A DNA stretch of 64,000 nucleotides from Kordia jejudonensis (lineage in GTDB: Bacteria > Bacteroidota > Bacteroidia > Flavobacteriales > Flavobacteriaceae), in assembly GCF_001005315.1 (NCBI RefSeq), contig NZ_LBMG01000030.1, positions 19,127 through 83,126 on the forward strand, given 5' to 3'. Of the stretch, positions 1-9,337 are shown one piece after another; the first letter of the stretch is position 1, and every line of letters begins with the position of its first letter. The notes under the pieces are model-generated. The model ran no database searches. It worked only from the letters and a program-made list of their open reading frames with translations, and was not told where the DNA came from. The translations under genes were made by a program, and so were the position numbers.

Positions 1-324
1 TCTACGTGGAGCAAATGGTTAGAAGCACGTGTGCCTGAAAAAGAAATCTATTTCCATGCGAAAAAGGCAGGAACTTTTACCGTAAAAGTGATGGCGAATG
101 ATGTTGTTTTACAAGAAGATAAAATTACCGCGGATGCTGGATTCAATACTTGGAATTATGACTTGAGTGTCACTGAAAAAGGACGAAAAAAGTACTTAGA
201 CAAAAAGAAAGATGCGGCTATTCCTAAAAAGAAAAATGGTGCGTATTACTTGCCAAAAGGTACCTATACTATTGAAATTTCTGGAAATGGTGGAAAAAGT
301 GCTACAGAATTAATTATAGAATAA
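1..324 (+). CDS. C-terminal fragment of a probable secreted sortilin/VPS10-propeller (glycosyl hydrolase-type) protein
   Basis: The frame is open from the first base of the window and stops at 322-324, so only the last 107 codons of a longer gene are present. The GTG at 31 is inside the gene, not its start. The fragment is lysine-rich and beta-strand-like, with an LPKGTYTIEI stretch near the end. I associate that tail with the C-terminal beta-sandwich of the long Bacteroidota sortilin-type propeller proteins named glycosyl hydrolase. The propeller would lie upstream outside the window, so the name rests only on tail resemblance. The 13-bp hairpin at 461-497 can end its transcript. Confidence 0.45.
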   Translation, partial: STWSKWLEARVPEKEIYFHAKKAGTFTVKVMANDVVLQEDKITADAGFNTWNYDLSVTEKGRKKYLDKKKDAAIPKKKNGAYYLPKGTYTIEISGNGGKSATELIIE

Positions 325-460
325 GTGAGTTGAAAAGTTTACTAGTTTATAAATTTAGTTTTTCAAATTCAGACGTCATCTTGAACTTGATTCAAGATCA
401 CAAAAGAATATAATAATTTCGGAATGCTCAATCAAGTTTAGCATAACGAAATAATATTAC

Positions 461-497
461 AAAAACGTACACTTAGCAATTTTGAGTGTACGTTTTT
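461..497. terminator. Perfect 13-bp hairpin terminator
   Basis: Arm AAAAACGTACACT at 461-473 and its exact reverse complement at 485-497 enclose an 11-nt loop. The right arm ends in five T and the left begins with five A, so it can end transcription in either direction. It starts 137 bp after the first gene's stop and ends 11 bp before the ATG at 509, so the next gene needs a promoter inside or after it, or readthrough. Confidence 0.75.
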
Positions 498-508
498 ACT
501 TTTACAGT

Positions 509-1204
509 ATGAAAAAACAAAAACTCTATTTCCTTTCGGGAACCATGTGTACACCACTATTGTGGGAATTTGTATGTGCAGATTTGCCACAATTTGATTG
601 TATTTTTATAGACACAACTTCGGCAACTTCCTTTTCAGCAATAGACGATTTGCTGGAAACAACATTAGAAGAAAACGCATGTGTTGTAGCATTCTCGATG
701 GGCGCGTACGCAATGATGCATTTTGCAGTTTCGCATCCTAATCGGATTCAAAAAATGATTAGCATTGCCGCTTCTGCAAATGGTTTAGCTGCAAAAGAAT
801 TACAACTGCGAAAAAGCACGATTGATTTCTTGGAAACTCATAACTACAAAGGGATTTCTACCGCAAGAGCATTGCAGTTTTTACATCCAAAAAATCATCA
901 AAATACCGAGTTGATTCAAGTGATAAAAGACATGGATGCGGATTTAGGAAAAGAAGTGTTAATCAGACAATTGAAAGCCACTTCACAACGCGTAGATTTA
1001 CACCAAAAACTATCAAAAATTCGAGCAAAAGTTCACATTATTGCGTCAAAAGAAGATGCGTTGGTAAATATTTCAGACGTAAAAGAAACACAAAAGTACT
1101 TTTCCAAAGCGACCATTACCATCTTAAAAAACTGCGGACATATGATTCCGTTAGAAATGCCCGATTTGGTAAAAAATACAATCCTTCAATTCTTTACAAA
1201 TTAA
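509..1204 (+). CDS. alpha/beta-fold hydrolase
   Basis: A 231-residue cytoplasmic alpha/beta hydrolase without a signal peptide. The nucleophile elbow is AFSMGA (Ser about residue 63), a variant of GxSxG. The acid is probably in the SKEDALV strand end, and the histidine in NCGHMIPLEMP near the C-terminus. This order and length fit small single-domain esterase or MhpC-type hydrolases; the substrate cannot be told. An in-frame TTG at 482 lies inside the upstream terminator hairpin, so the ATG at 509, followed by MKKQK, is the better start. It stands alone between a terminator and a palindrome that precedes the next gene. Confidence 0.7.
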   Translation: MKKQKLYFLSGTMCTPLLWEFVCADLPQFDCIFIDTTSATSFSAIDDLLETTLEENACVVAFSMGAYAMMHFAVSHPNRIQKMISIAASANGLAAKELQLRKSTIDFLETHNYKGISTARALQFLHPKNHQNTELIQVIKDMDADLGKEVLIRQLKATSQRVDLHQKLSKIRAKVHIIASKEDALVNISDVKETQKYFSKATITILKNCGHMIPLEMPDLVKNTILQFFTN

Positions 1205-1265
1205 CTCGTTCACGTGTTCAAAAAGGGAGTTTACGCATTGTAACTTTTCTTAACAATACTATCTA

Positions 1266-1289
1266 CGTATTTTAGGAACCTAAAATACG
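1266..1289. promoter_or_regulatory. 24-bp near-perfect palindrome just before a start codon
   Basis: Arm CGTATTTTAGG (1266-1276), a two-base AA centre, then the exact reverse complement (1279-1289). It ends three bases before the ATG at 1293. The centre is too short for a normal RNA hairpin loop, so a dimeric repressor or activator site is likelier than a terminator. The left arm also holds a TTTTAGG string seen before other genes here (40666, 9314). Confidence 0.55.
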
Positions 1290-1292
1290 CCA

Positions 1293-2738
1293 ATGAAATT
1301 TTTATACTTCTTCCTTCTATGCAGTTGTTATGTTGTCAATGCGCAACCTGGAGATTATATGGCAATACGTAAAGCAAAATTGCAACAAATTGAAACCGAA
1401 TTGCAAAATGATCCGAATAATACGTTACTACTTTGGAAACGTATAGATATTGTATTTCGACCAAATTTTGACATATATAAAAAACCAGGTGTCGTGCAAA
1501 GATTTCGTTACCGAGATGATGCAACTCCATATTATATTTTTGATGATTTGGATTATTTAATTGCAAAAAATGACACGATACAATATAGAAATCAAACCGT
1601 GTCATTAGCCGATTATTATCTAAGAAGAGGCGAGTTTTTCTATTTTCTTGGATATGTAGAATATGCGGTTGCGGATTATGAAGCGGCACTTGAACTGAAT
1701 CCGTCATTTAAACTAAAACGGAAACTATGTTTGGCATTGGCAAGGTATTATTACACCAAAGAAGATGGCAATTCCATAGAAAATTATGAAAAAGCCTTGG
1801 CTTACATAGATTTGGTTACGCCAAAGGAAGATATTAACAAGTCGTATGTGCAATCTTATAAAGTCAATCGTGATTATTTTGAAAAGGAAAAAATACTATT
1901 GTTAAAGGCAACTCAGAATTCGGAACGTTTGGTAACCTATTTAAAATGTATTGCAAAAAAGTATGTGTCATTCTATCAAACAGAAAAAGAAAAATCAGAA
2001 GCGTATCAAAAAAGGCATTCGTATTCAATTCAACATGCTTTACGCTTAGGTTTTGATAAGTTACATCAAATTGCTGAACATTTTTATGAAAACGGTCAGT
2101 ACGAAAAAGCCAAAAAAATCATTGAAAACGTCATTGCATTCTTGCCAAGAAATAAAGATGGATATTACTACGAAAGCTATGCATATGGAAATTACTATCT
2201 GTTACGTTCCAAAATATATCGTACAGCCATGTTTCATGATGTTTCCTTAGAAATTGACAACTTGCTCGAAGGTTTTGGCGATCCAACGCAAGGATTAGCT
2301 TGGCAAGGTAAAAAGTTTGCCGATCGTTTGGATGAATTGTTGCAACGATATCCGTATGAACCCAAGTTATATCTGGCGAAAGCGATCTATCTTAAAAAAA
2401 CGGAATATAAAAAAGGAGCTATAAACGTATTCGAAAATATCTTTTCATACCTACACCAAAGTGAACAATTAGGACTAAAAGAGTATAGAATATACTATTT
2501 GAAAGCGTTATTGTTAAAACTAGAAAAAAGATACGAAGAAGCTTTGCGCGAAATAACAAAAGCTACAGTTTTATATGAAGGTCATACAAACGTATATGCG
2601 TTAAAATTACGTCTTTTAGAAAATCTAGAATCTAGTACTGAAGTAGAAATAGCAATGGCAAGAAAACAATTAGAAACTGCTAAAAAACTAGCAAAAGTTG
2701 ATAGTATTGGTATTTTGAAAATGATTACGACATTATAA
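1293..2738 (+). CDS. Secreted tetratricopeptide-repeat protein
   Basis: A 481-residue protein with an N-terminal signal peptide ending near VNAQ, so it is exported to the periplasm or beyond. The body is helical with TPR-like units: one around residues 108-145 (EYAVADYEAALELNPS), another around 260-290 (YENGQYEKAKKIIENV), and further alanine- and tyrosine-rich helices to the end. No catalytic motif is seen. TPR arrays usually hold protein or peptide partners; the partner here is unknown. Its stop is two bases from the stop of the convergent LytTR regulator, with no room for a terminator. The palindrome at 1266-1289 is the likely control site. Confidence 0.65.
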   Translation: MKFLYFFLLCSCYVVNAQPGDYMAIRKAKLQQIETELQNDPNNTLLLWKRIDIVFRPNFDIYKKPGVVQRFRYRDDATPYYIFDDLDYLIAKNDTIQYRNQTVSLADYYLRRGEFFYFLGYVEYAVADYEAALELNPSFKLKRKLCLALARYYYTKEDGNSIENYEKALAYIDLVTPKEDINKSYVQSYKVNRDYFEKEKILLLKATQNSERLVTYLKCIAKKYVSFYQTEKEKSEAYQKRHSYSIQHALRLGFDKLHQIAEHFYENGQYEKAKKIIENVIAFLPRNKDGYYYESYAYGNYYLLRSKIYRTAMFHDVSLEIDNLLEGFGDPTQGLAWQGKKFADRLDELLQRYPYEPKLYLAKAIYLKKTEYKKGAINVFENIFSYLHQSEQLGLKEYRIYYLKALLLKLEKRYEEALREITKATVLYEGHTNVYALKLRLLENLESSTEVEIAMARKQLETAKKLAKVDSIGILKMITTL

Positions 2739-2739
2739 A

Positions 2740-3444
2740 CTACTCCTTCAAAACAGCCAACACATATTCCTTATAACTAGCGCCAATAGGAACTTCTACA
2801 TCAGTAAGTTCAATATCATGTGGCGTAAAAGCAGTGACTTTTTTACTATTAATCAAATACGATCTGTGTACACGTAGAAATGCATGTTTCGCAAGTTCAG
2901 CTTCCAAATCGCTAATCTTTTGTTTAGATACAATACACTTTGAAGCCGTATGAATCTTTACATAATCTTTTAAACTTTCTATATAATTAATAGCTGAAAC
3001 AGCAACTTTGTGATACTTCGTTCCTGACTTGATTTGAATCAAGGTTTCCACTTCATTTTTTGGCGTAGCAACCGCAATTTGTGTAGGTTTAATATCTCTG
3101 TAAAATCGTTCCACAGCTCTAAAAAAACGATCAAACGTGATTGGTTTCAATAAATAATCAGCAACGTCCAAATCGTAACTTTCCAACGCATATTCTCTAT
3201 ACGCAGTGGTAAAAATAGTTTTGGGCGGATGACGTAATGATTTCAAAAATTCGATTCCTGTAATCGTTGGCATTTTAATATCTAAAAACAGCAAATCAAT
3301 TTCGTGTGTATTCAAAATTTCCAAAGCTTTCATCGCATTATTGCAAGTCGCCACAACTTCAAAAGAAGCAATCTTTGAAATATGATTTTCTAGCAATTTT
3401 ATTGCCAACGGTTCGTCATCAACTAGTAAACATTTAACTTTCAT
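2740..3444 (-). CDS. LytTR-family response regulator
   Basis: A 234-residue two-component regulator. The receiver domain (about 1-120) has the acidic pair in LLVDDEP, phosphoacceptor Asp-55 in LLFLDIKMP, and the conserved Lys-100 in ADYLLKP. A linker leads to a LytTR DNA-binding domain (about 128-234) with the typical FLRVHRSYLIN and PIGASYKEY signatures. Its start overlaps the end of the upstream kinase gene by 11 bp, so the two are translationally coupled and form one system. The divergent TonB receptor gene has a LytTR-like direct repeat before it (4638-4667) and is the best candidate target. Confidence 0.92.
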   Translation of the reverse strand: MKVKCLLVDDEPLAIKLLENHISKIASFEVVATCNNAMKALEILNTHEIDLLFLDIKMPTITGIEFLKSLRHPPKTIFTTAYREYALESYDLDVADYLLKPITFDRFFRAVERFYRDIKPTQIAVATPKNEVETLIQIKSGTKYHKVAVSAINYIESLKDYVKIHTASKCIVSKQKISDLEAELAKHAFLRVHRSYLINSKKVTAFTPHDIELTDVEVPIGASYKEYVLAVLKE

Positions 3445-4504
3445 GCGCTGTAGTTTTTAAGGTAATGACAACCTGAAACGAGTTTTCTTGTTGTTCAATA
3501 GCAATGGTATGTGTATTTGGATATAACAACTCCAATTGTTTTTTACTATTCTCCAAACCAATGGCACCACCAGATTTTTCTTGTGGTAATTTTGCAGTAG
3601 TATTAAATACGGTAAAGGTCAATACGTCTTCTTCCTGTGTAAGATTAATGGTAATTTTAGGACTTCCAGAATCTTCGCCAGCGCCATGTTTAAACGCATT
3701 TTCAACCATAGACAATAAAATCAACGGTGCAATTTCTGTCTGCGGCGCAACATGATGTGTAAAAGTTACTTCCAAACGTTCGTCATAGCGCAATCGTTCC
3801 AACGAAATATAATTTTCTAGCAACGTAATTTCTCCCGCCAAGGGTACATATTTTTGATTGCAGCGATATAAAACATAATCTAAAATCTCAGACAATTTTC
3901 CAATAGATTCAGACGTTTTTGGCGAATTGATAATCGACAACGAATAAATATTATTCAAGGTATTAAACAAAAAATGCGGATTCAACTGTGCTTTCAACAT
4001 CTTCAATTCAATAGCAGTTTTTTCCTTTTTCAAAGATTGTTCTTCAATACGTTCAAAGGTCAATTTTATCAAAAGAAAGAACAAAGCAATTGAATAAATC
4101 GTCAAAAAATAACCGCTAATCAATTTTCCCCAATCGGTTAAAATCTCTAAAATCGGTTCTTGATGAAACGGCATCGGACGGAACATGGGTTCCGCAATAT
4201 GCACCATTAACACACGAGAAAAAGCACAAATAATATAGGCGCTTATCACTGCGTAAATCGTAAAAAGCACATACTTTTTAGTATACAAAAACTTAGGAAG
4301 TAGCCAATACGCTAAAAAATAGGAGATCATAATTTGCGGAATAATATGCGCTCCTCGGGCAATCACAAAAACCCAAATTGGATCATTATCTTCTATCGGA
4401 TCAGAAAATATCAAGAATAAATACAAGATAATCCAAAAAATCACGTGTTTCAAAACGCGTCGGTTTTCTATATAGCTAAAAATATTTTTTATCATCTGTA
4501 TCAT
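3434..4504 (-). CDS. LytS-type membrane sensor histidine kinase
   Basis: A 356-residue kinase of the His_kinase/LytS group. Four hydrophobic segments (about residues 19-33, 52-70, 78-96 and 128-148) form the membrane sensor, without a large extracellular domain. A short coiled coil leads to the phosphoacceptor motif QLNPHFLFNTLN (His-177), then the ATP-binding N box MVENAFKHG (Asn-269) and a GIGLEN-type glycine box. It phosphorylates the LytTR regulator encoded just downstream, with which it overlaps by 11 bp. A second Met at residue 4 is an alternative start. The ligand is unknown. Confidence 0.92.
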   Translation of the reverse strand: MIQMIKNIFSYIENRRVLKHVIFWIILYLFLIFSDPIEDNDPIWVFVIARGAHIIPQIMISYFLAYWLLPKFLYTKKYVLFTIYAVISAYIICAFSRVLMVHIAEPMFRPMPFHQEPILEILTDWGKLISGYFLTIYSIALFFLLIKLTFERIEEQSLKKEKTAIELKMLKAQLNPHFLFNTLNNIYSLSIINSPKTSESIGKLSEILDYVLYRCNQKYVPLAGEITLLENYISLERLRYDERLEVTFTHHVAPQTEIAPLILLSMVENAFKHGAGEDSGSPKITINLTQEEDVLTFTVFNTTAKLPQEKSGGAIGLENSKKQLELLYPNTHTIAIEQQENSFQVVITLKTTAHES

Positions 4505-4637
4505 AACATATCAAATCTAATAATATTCATAAAAGTACACATTACACTTCTATAAAAATTACAGATCGATGAATGCGGTCAAAAAAGACCCAAACACCCT
4601 AAAAAAGTAGACGAATCCAGTATTGGCGAAAAATATC

Positions 4638-4667
4638 CATGTCTGACGATTAAAAAACCATGTTCGG
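4638..4667. promoter_or_regulatory. LytTR-type direct repeat upstream of the TonB receptor gene
   Basis: Two half-sites, CATGTCTGA (4638-4646) and CATGTTCGG (4659-4667), lie exactly 21 bp apart start to start, the two-turn spacing known for LytTR dimers, with a GTT-like core in each. A CATATTTG box (4699-4706), one base off the Bacteroidota TANNTTTG element, lies 31 bp downstream. The site sits in the region divergent between the LytS/LytTR operon and the receptor gene, so it could serve either. Confidence 0.5.
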
Positions 4668-4737
4668 CTATTTGTAAAAATAGCGTTGGTTAAAGCAACA
4701 TATTTGTGGCATCAATCAAATTAAAAAAACAACGAAC

Positions 4738-7092
4738 ATGAAAAAAATCATCATCCTATTAGTGTATTTGGCGGTAATGCTTGCCACTGCACAACAAAGC
4801 AAAAAACAAACCATTACAGGAAACGTATTGGACAAAACAACACAGCAACCGTTAGAATATGCCACAATTACCATACTGGATACCAAAACGAATACAGTAT
4901 TAGAAGGTGGCATTACAAATGCAAGTGGAAACTTTTCGCTGACGATCGAAAAAGGAATCTACAATATTAATGTAGAATTCATTTCTTTTAAAACATACAC
5001 ATTAAAATCAGTTGCTATTGAAAAAGATATGAATCTGGGAACGATCAATTTGGAGGAAGATTTAGAAGCGTTGGGAGAAGTTGAAATTGTTGCTGAAAAA
5101 TCAACGGTAGAATTAAAACTAGATAAAAAAGTATTCAATGTTGGAAAAGACTTGCTTACACAAGGCGGAACTGTGAATGATATCTTAGACAATGTGCCTT
5201 CAGTAACTGTAGATGCTGGTGGCGGAATCAGCTTGCGCGGGAACGGAAATGTGCGTATTCTCATCAATGGAAAACCTTCAGCGTTGGTTGCGAATAATGG
5301 TTTGGATCAAATTCCAGGAGAAACCATTGAAAAAGTTGAGGTCATCACAAATCCTTCCGCACGTTACGAAGCACAAGGAACAGCTGGAATCATCAATATC
5401 ATTCTAAAAAAGAACAAAAAAGGAGGATTGAGCGGTTCGGTACAATTGGGCGCGGGAAATCCAAGAGATTACAGAGCGAATCTAAATTTGACGTACAAAA
5501 CAGATAAAATAAATCTATTTACAAATGTTGGCTATCGAAATTCAAATTTCTTTGGAGAAGAAACTACACGCCAAGTTGTAACAAACAACGGAATTACAAA
5601 TGGATTAACGCAACATAACGATCAAGATAGAAATGACAATGCACACAATATCTTTTTTGGTGGCGATTATTATATAAATGATCAAAATACATTAACAGCA
5701 AGTTTTTATCATACTTTCTTGAAAAATACGGATGAAACCCGTTTAAATTATTCCTTTTTAGACGCCACAGGAGCAATTGATAGTACGATTTCTCGTATAG
5801 AAAACTACAAAGAGCCGCAAAATTTCAATCGATTAGAAATGAATTATGTAAAAACATTTGACAAAAAAGGGCAGAAGCTAGAAATGGACGTACAATATGA
5901 TTTTTGGAATGATGATGAGCAAGAAAGTATTCGTCAGCAACGAACCTTTCCAACAACGACAGACTTTACAACCATTCGTAGTGACGATGTGGAAAGTAGC
6001 AAAGACTTTCTGTTTCAAGCAAATTTTGTATCTCCATTAACAGAAACATCACGATTAGAAACGGGTTTTAGAGCCGAAATACGAAGAATCACAAGTGATT
6101 ATATGGTACATATTGACGATCAATTAGTGCCCGATTTGGACAATGAATTAGACTACAACGAACGTATTTACGGTGTATATGCACAATACGGAGACAAAAT
6201 AGGGAAGTTTAGTTACTTATTAGGATTGCGTGTAGAACACTCAAACATTGGTATTGATGATGAAAAACGATTATTTAGTGATGACAAAGACTATACAAAT
6301 TTGTTTCCAACGGCACATTTTTCATATCAACTTGCAGAACGAACAGACGTACAATTAAGTTACAGCAGACGGATCAACCGACCACGATTTTGGCAATTGA
6401 ATCCTTTTGGCGGATTGACAGATTTTAGAAATCTATTTGCAGGAAACCCAGATTTAAATCCTATGTATACAAATGCATTTGAAGTAGCATTTTTAAAACG
6501 TTGGGGAAAATTTTCGATCAATCCATCGCTCTATTACCAACACACCAACGACTTTTTCAACTTTGTCACTACACAAACGGATGATGGAAACTTTGTTACA
6601 TTTCCAGTCAATTTAGACACGGAAGATCGTATCGGTTTTGAACTATCTACAACCTACAATCCATTCAAATGGTGGCGAATTTCAGGAGAATTCAATTTCT
6701 TTCAGTACGATCAAAAAGGAGATTTTGAAGGACAAAACTTTAATACCAAAGATGAAGCTTGGTTTACGCGAATCAACTCAAGATTTCGTTTCAAAAAAGG
6801 ACTATCTATGCAAACGAGTTTTAACTATACGGGAAGAAATCAAAACGGACAAACCTTGCAAAAAGCACAATATTTTGCAGATTTCGCCATCAGTAAAGAC
6901 ATTTTCAACGACAAAGGCGCGCTTACGTTAAATATTAGAAACGTATTTGACTCACGAATTCAAGACAGAGTTGTCACAGGAGAAAACTTCCGTTTGGAAT
7001 CTGAAAGAAAAGCCATTGGAAGAAGAATTTCGCTCACATTTGTATACCGATTCAATCGTAAAAAAGGACAACGTGATCGATTGCCAGATTAA
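4738..7092 (+). CDS. TonB-dependent outer-membrane receptor, OMP_b-brl_3 type
   Basis: A 784-residue outer-membrane protein. After a signal peptide (about 1-19, ending ATAQQ) comes a carboxypeptidase-regulatory-like beta-sandwich (about 25-105), then a plug region with SLRGNGNVRILINGKPS and VEVITNPSARYEAQG, typical of TonB plugs. The rest is a beta barrel of the outer membrane beta-barrel family type, rich in aromatic residues, with the YSRRINRPRFWQLNPF motif. Such receptors import peptides, siderophores or glycans, or act as signal receivers; no SusD partner gene is adjacent, so a glycan role is not favoured. The divergent LytS/LytTR operon and the repeat at 4638-4667 suggest control by that system. 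Confidence 0.9.
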   Translation: MKKIIILLVYLAVMLATAQQSKKQTITGNVLDKTTQQPLEYATITILDTKTNTVLEGGITNASGNFSLTIEKGIYNINVEFISFKTYTLKSVAIEKDMNLGTINLEEDLEALGEVEIVAEKSTVELKLDKKVFNVGKDLLTQGGTVNDILDNVPSVTVDAGGGISLRGNGNVRILINGKPSALVANNGLDQIPGETIEKVEVITNPSARYEAQGTAGIINIILKKNKKGGLSGSVQLGAGNPRDYRANLNLTYKTDKINLFTNVGYRNSNFFGEETTRQVVTNNGITNGLTQHNDQDRNDNAHNIFFGGDYYINDQNTLTASFYHTFLKNTDETRLNYSFLDATGAIDSTISRIENYKEPQNFNRLEMNYVKTFDKKGQKLEMDVQYDFWNDDEQESIRQQRTFPTTTDFTTIRSDDVESSKDFLFQANFVSPLTETSRLETGFRAEIRRITSDYMVHIDDQLVPDLDNELDYNERIYGVYAQYGDKIGKFSYLLGLRVEHSNIGIDDEKRLFSDDKDYTNLFPTAHFSYQLAERTDVQLSYSRRINRPRFWQLNPFGGLTDFRNLFAGNPDLNPMYTNAFEVAFLKRWGKFSINPSLYYQHTNDFFNFVTTQTDDGNFVTFPVNLDTEDRIGFELSTTYNPFKWWRISGEFNFFQYDQKGDFEGQNFNTKDEAWFTRINSRFRFKKGLSMQTSFNYTGRNQNGQTLQKAQYFADFAISKDIFNDKGALTLNIRNVFDSRIQDRVVTGENFRLESERKAIGRRISLTFVYRFNRKKGQRDRLPD

Positions 7093-7305
7093 CGATTGTT
7101 GAATTTTAATTATCTACAGTTGTCACTTCTGTAAAGGTTAAGTAATTCGTTGACACTTTTGGTCAAACTTAGAAGTGTAAACTCTCATAAATCAACTGTT
7201 TCGTCTACATTTTACAAACTGTATCAAAAACAATCAAAAAATAATGGAAGTGTAACAAATTATAGGTTTTGTTGTCTACTAAGTATCAATCAAAAAAACA
7301 AAACC

Positions 7306-7803
7306 ATGAAATCAAAATTACTACTCTTATTAGCGTGTGGCATCTTTACAACTTCTTGTATTTCGGTACGAACCAAATCCAAACGAACCATTGTCAAACA
7401 AGAAACATACACACCTATTGATCAAGAATTATACAATACGATTGTTGCATTAGACAAACGTTTTTTTGATGCGTATAATACGTGCGATTTAAAAACTCAA
7501 GCCGAACTCATTTCGGAAGATTTAGAATTTTTTCACGATCAAGGCGGACTGGCGACGTCCAAAACACAAATTATGGAAGCGATGAAAAACAATGTCTGTG
7601 GAAAAGTTACGCGTACACTAATTGAAGGCACAACCGAAGTATATCCAATTCCAGGTTACGGCGCTGTGCAATTGGGAACACATAAATTCTTCAACAATCA
7701 AGAGCCAAATGCAAAACAAATTCCAAGCAAATTTGTGACGGTTTGGAAAAACGACAATGGAATTTGGACGATGACGCGTATTATTAGTACACATAAAAGC
7801 TAA
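7306..7803 (+). CDS. SnoaL/NTF2-like (DUF4440-type) lipoprotein
   Basis: A 165-residue protein with a lipoprotein signal (lipobox TTSC, Cys about 18). The mature part has the alpha-helix then beta-sheet pattern of the SnoaL/DUF4440 fold: the helix TIVALDKRFFDAYNTCD, then SEDLEFFHDQGG, and the closing strands AVQLGTHKFF, FVTVWKNDNGIWTMTRIISTH. Members are often small ligand-binding or poorly defined enzymes; the role here is unknown. The frame is open back to 7150, but the upstream codons look non-coding and the ATG at 7306 opens a good lipoprotein signal, so this start is chosen. The next gene starts 60 bp downstream. Confidence 0.75.
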   Translation: MKSKLLLLLACGIFTTSCISVRTKSKRTIVKQETYTPIDQELYNTIVALDKRFFDAYNTCDLKTQAELISEDLEFFHDQGGLATSKTQIMEAMKNNVCGKVTRTLIEGTTEVYPIPGYGAVQLGTHKFFNNQEPNAKQIPSKFVTVWKNDNGIWTMTRIISTHKS

Positions 7804-7863
7804 CCCAATTTTGATCTTCAATATGATTATCATAGTTTTAGCATTTACAACGAATTTCCAGCA

Positions 7864-9192
7864 ATGAGAAAAATCATACTTGTACTTCTTTTTAGTGTTT
7901 CATTCATCAATGTGAATGCACAAATGAGCGAAAAGACTAAAGAAGCTTTGCAAAAAGCTCAAACAGAACTTACGCCAGCGTTTCAATATTTCTTTTCAGA
8001 TTGTGTAGTCAATAAAGATTGTGATGATTGTGTAGAAGAACTTGTGTCAAAAGTAACAAACGAATATCAAGCGTATGTAGTTGCGGGCGCATTGTACAAT
8101 ATTGATCCGAAAGCATCGTACACATTGCATAAAACAGCTTGTGAAAAAGTGCCAAATGCGCTCAATTTTAATTTAGAATATGCATTGGAAAGTCACAGAG
8201 CAGGAGATTACGAAACGGCTATTAAACACTATAAAATATACAAAAAAGAAGTTGAAAAAGATTATAGAGTTGATGTTTGGTTGAGTGAATGTTACCTCAA
8301 TTTAGACAAGTATGCAAAAGCAATTGAACATTGGAAAGCGGCAAATCATGCAAAAAATCATGTCGGAATTGACAAAGCCGTTCATATCATTCATGGAAAA
8401 ACAGACCAATTGCAAAAGCGTTCAAACTTAGTGGCGAACGTCAAGGAAAAAGATTCAAAAAGCGCGTACGAACTAATTTTTCTTGACATGAATTGGGAAT
8501 TAGATTGGTGGAATTCAAACATTCAAGACTACTTTTTGGAGAAAGATATGGAAATCATCAAAAGTGTTTTTGGTGTTGAAAGTAAAGAATACAAACATGT
8601 ATCGGCGTATAAAAAAATCAAGGAACTTTCTAAAGAATTCAGTAATAACGATGTGTTTAAAAAAGCATTCACGGAAGCAAAGCTCATTCTTGATAACAAT
8701 CAAATTCCAGAAAATGGAAACATCGCTTCCGATCTTCTTAGAATTGCATTTCAAAACAAACTGTTGGATGAAACTACATTTTTTGAAAAAAGAGGAAAAG
8801 AAATAATTGCCTTAGCAGATACACAGAAAGATATAGAACTACTTAATATCTATGCATATTTAGAATCCACTGTTACAGGACGTGTTACTGCTGAAACGGA
8901 TAAAAAAGGTTGGAACGAATACAACAGTGAAAAATTCGCGATTAGCTATTTCATTGGATTGGCAGACAAAAACACCTTTGACAATCCTGATTTGGCAAAA
9001 GCATTACAAGACTTTCCAAACTCGTCTAAAATTCATTGGGTAAAACTCAACTGTGCAAAAATTGAAGGAAAAGCTATTAAACAAGATCTCATTGCGGTTT
9101 TAAAAAAAGAATTTAAAACCTTGGGTTCTGATCCAAATACATATTCCTACGCGCTCAAAAGTTATTTCTACTTACTTGAAAACGAACTGTAG
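7864..9192 (+). CDS. Secreted TPR-like protein
   Basis: A 442-residue exported protein (signal peptide about 1-20, cleaved near NVNAQ). Residues about 60-170 form TPR-like helices (SHRAGDYETAIKHYKIYKKE, WLSECYLNLDKYAKAIEHWK). The rest is helical without a motif I recognise. Two Cys clusters near residues 44-57 (CVVNKDCDDCVEE) could form disulphides. It may share a transcript with the preceding lipoprotein gene, which ends 60 bp upstream, but nothing else links them. Function unknown. Confidence 0.6.
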   Translation: MRKIILVLLFSVSFINVNAQMSEKTKEALQKAQTELTPAFQYFFSDCVVNKDCDDCVEELVSKVTNEYQAYVVAGALYNIDPKASYTLHKTACEKVPNALNFNLEYALESHRAGDYETAIKHYKIYKKEVEKDYRVDVWLSECYLNLDKYAKAIEHWKAANHAKNHVGIDKAVHIIHGKTDQLQKRSNLVANVKEKDSKSAYELIFLDMNWELDWWNSNIQDYFLEKDMEIIKSVFGVESKEYKHVSAYKKIKELSKEFSNNDVFKKAFTEAKLILDNNQIPENGNIASDLLRIAFQNKLLDETTFFEKRGKEIIALADTQKDIELLNIYAYLESTVTGRVTAETDKKGWNEYNSEKFAISYFIGLADKNTFDNPDLAKALQDFPNSSKIHWVKLNCAKIEGKAIKQDLIAVLKKEFKTLGSDPNTYSYALKSYFYLLENEL

Positions 9193-9313
9193 CTTACGAA
9201 GAAAAACTAACAATTACCATTGGTTTTAGTAAATTGTGTAAACGATCAATCAACACACTAATACCAACCAATTAAACAAAAAAGTACAATACTCAATTCA
9301 TTTTCTGCGTATC

Positions 9314-9337
9314 TTTAGGTAACGAAACCTACCTAAA
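9314..9337. promoter_or_regulatory. Inverted repeat abutting the start codon of the GAF-AraC gene
   Basis: TTTAGGTA (9314-9321) and its exact reverse complement TACCTAAA (9330-9337) flank an 8-nt spacer, and the second arm ends one base before the ATG. As DNA it could be an autoregulatory operator; as RNA it would fold next to the start codon. TATCTTTA (9311-9317 region) also resembles a -7 box. Confidence 0.45.

Noticed and set aside
31..324. GTG at 31 as the start of a 97-residue gene
   Set aside because: The frame is open to the window edge and the protein begins mid-domain, so it is the end of a larger gene.
4959..5267. Antisense frame inside the TonB receptor gene
   Set aside because: Shadow of the codon pattern of the real gene; no start context or family match.
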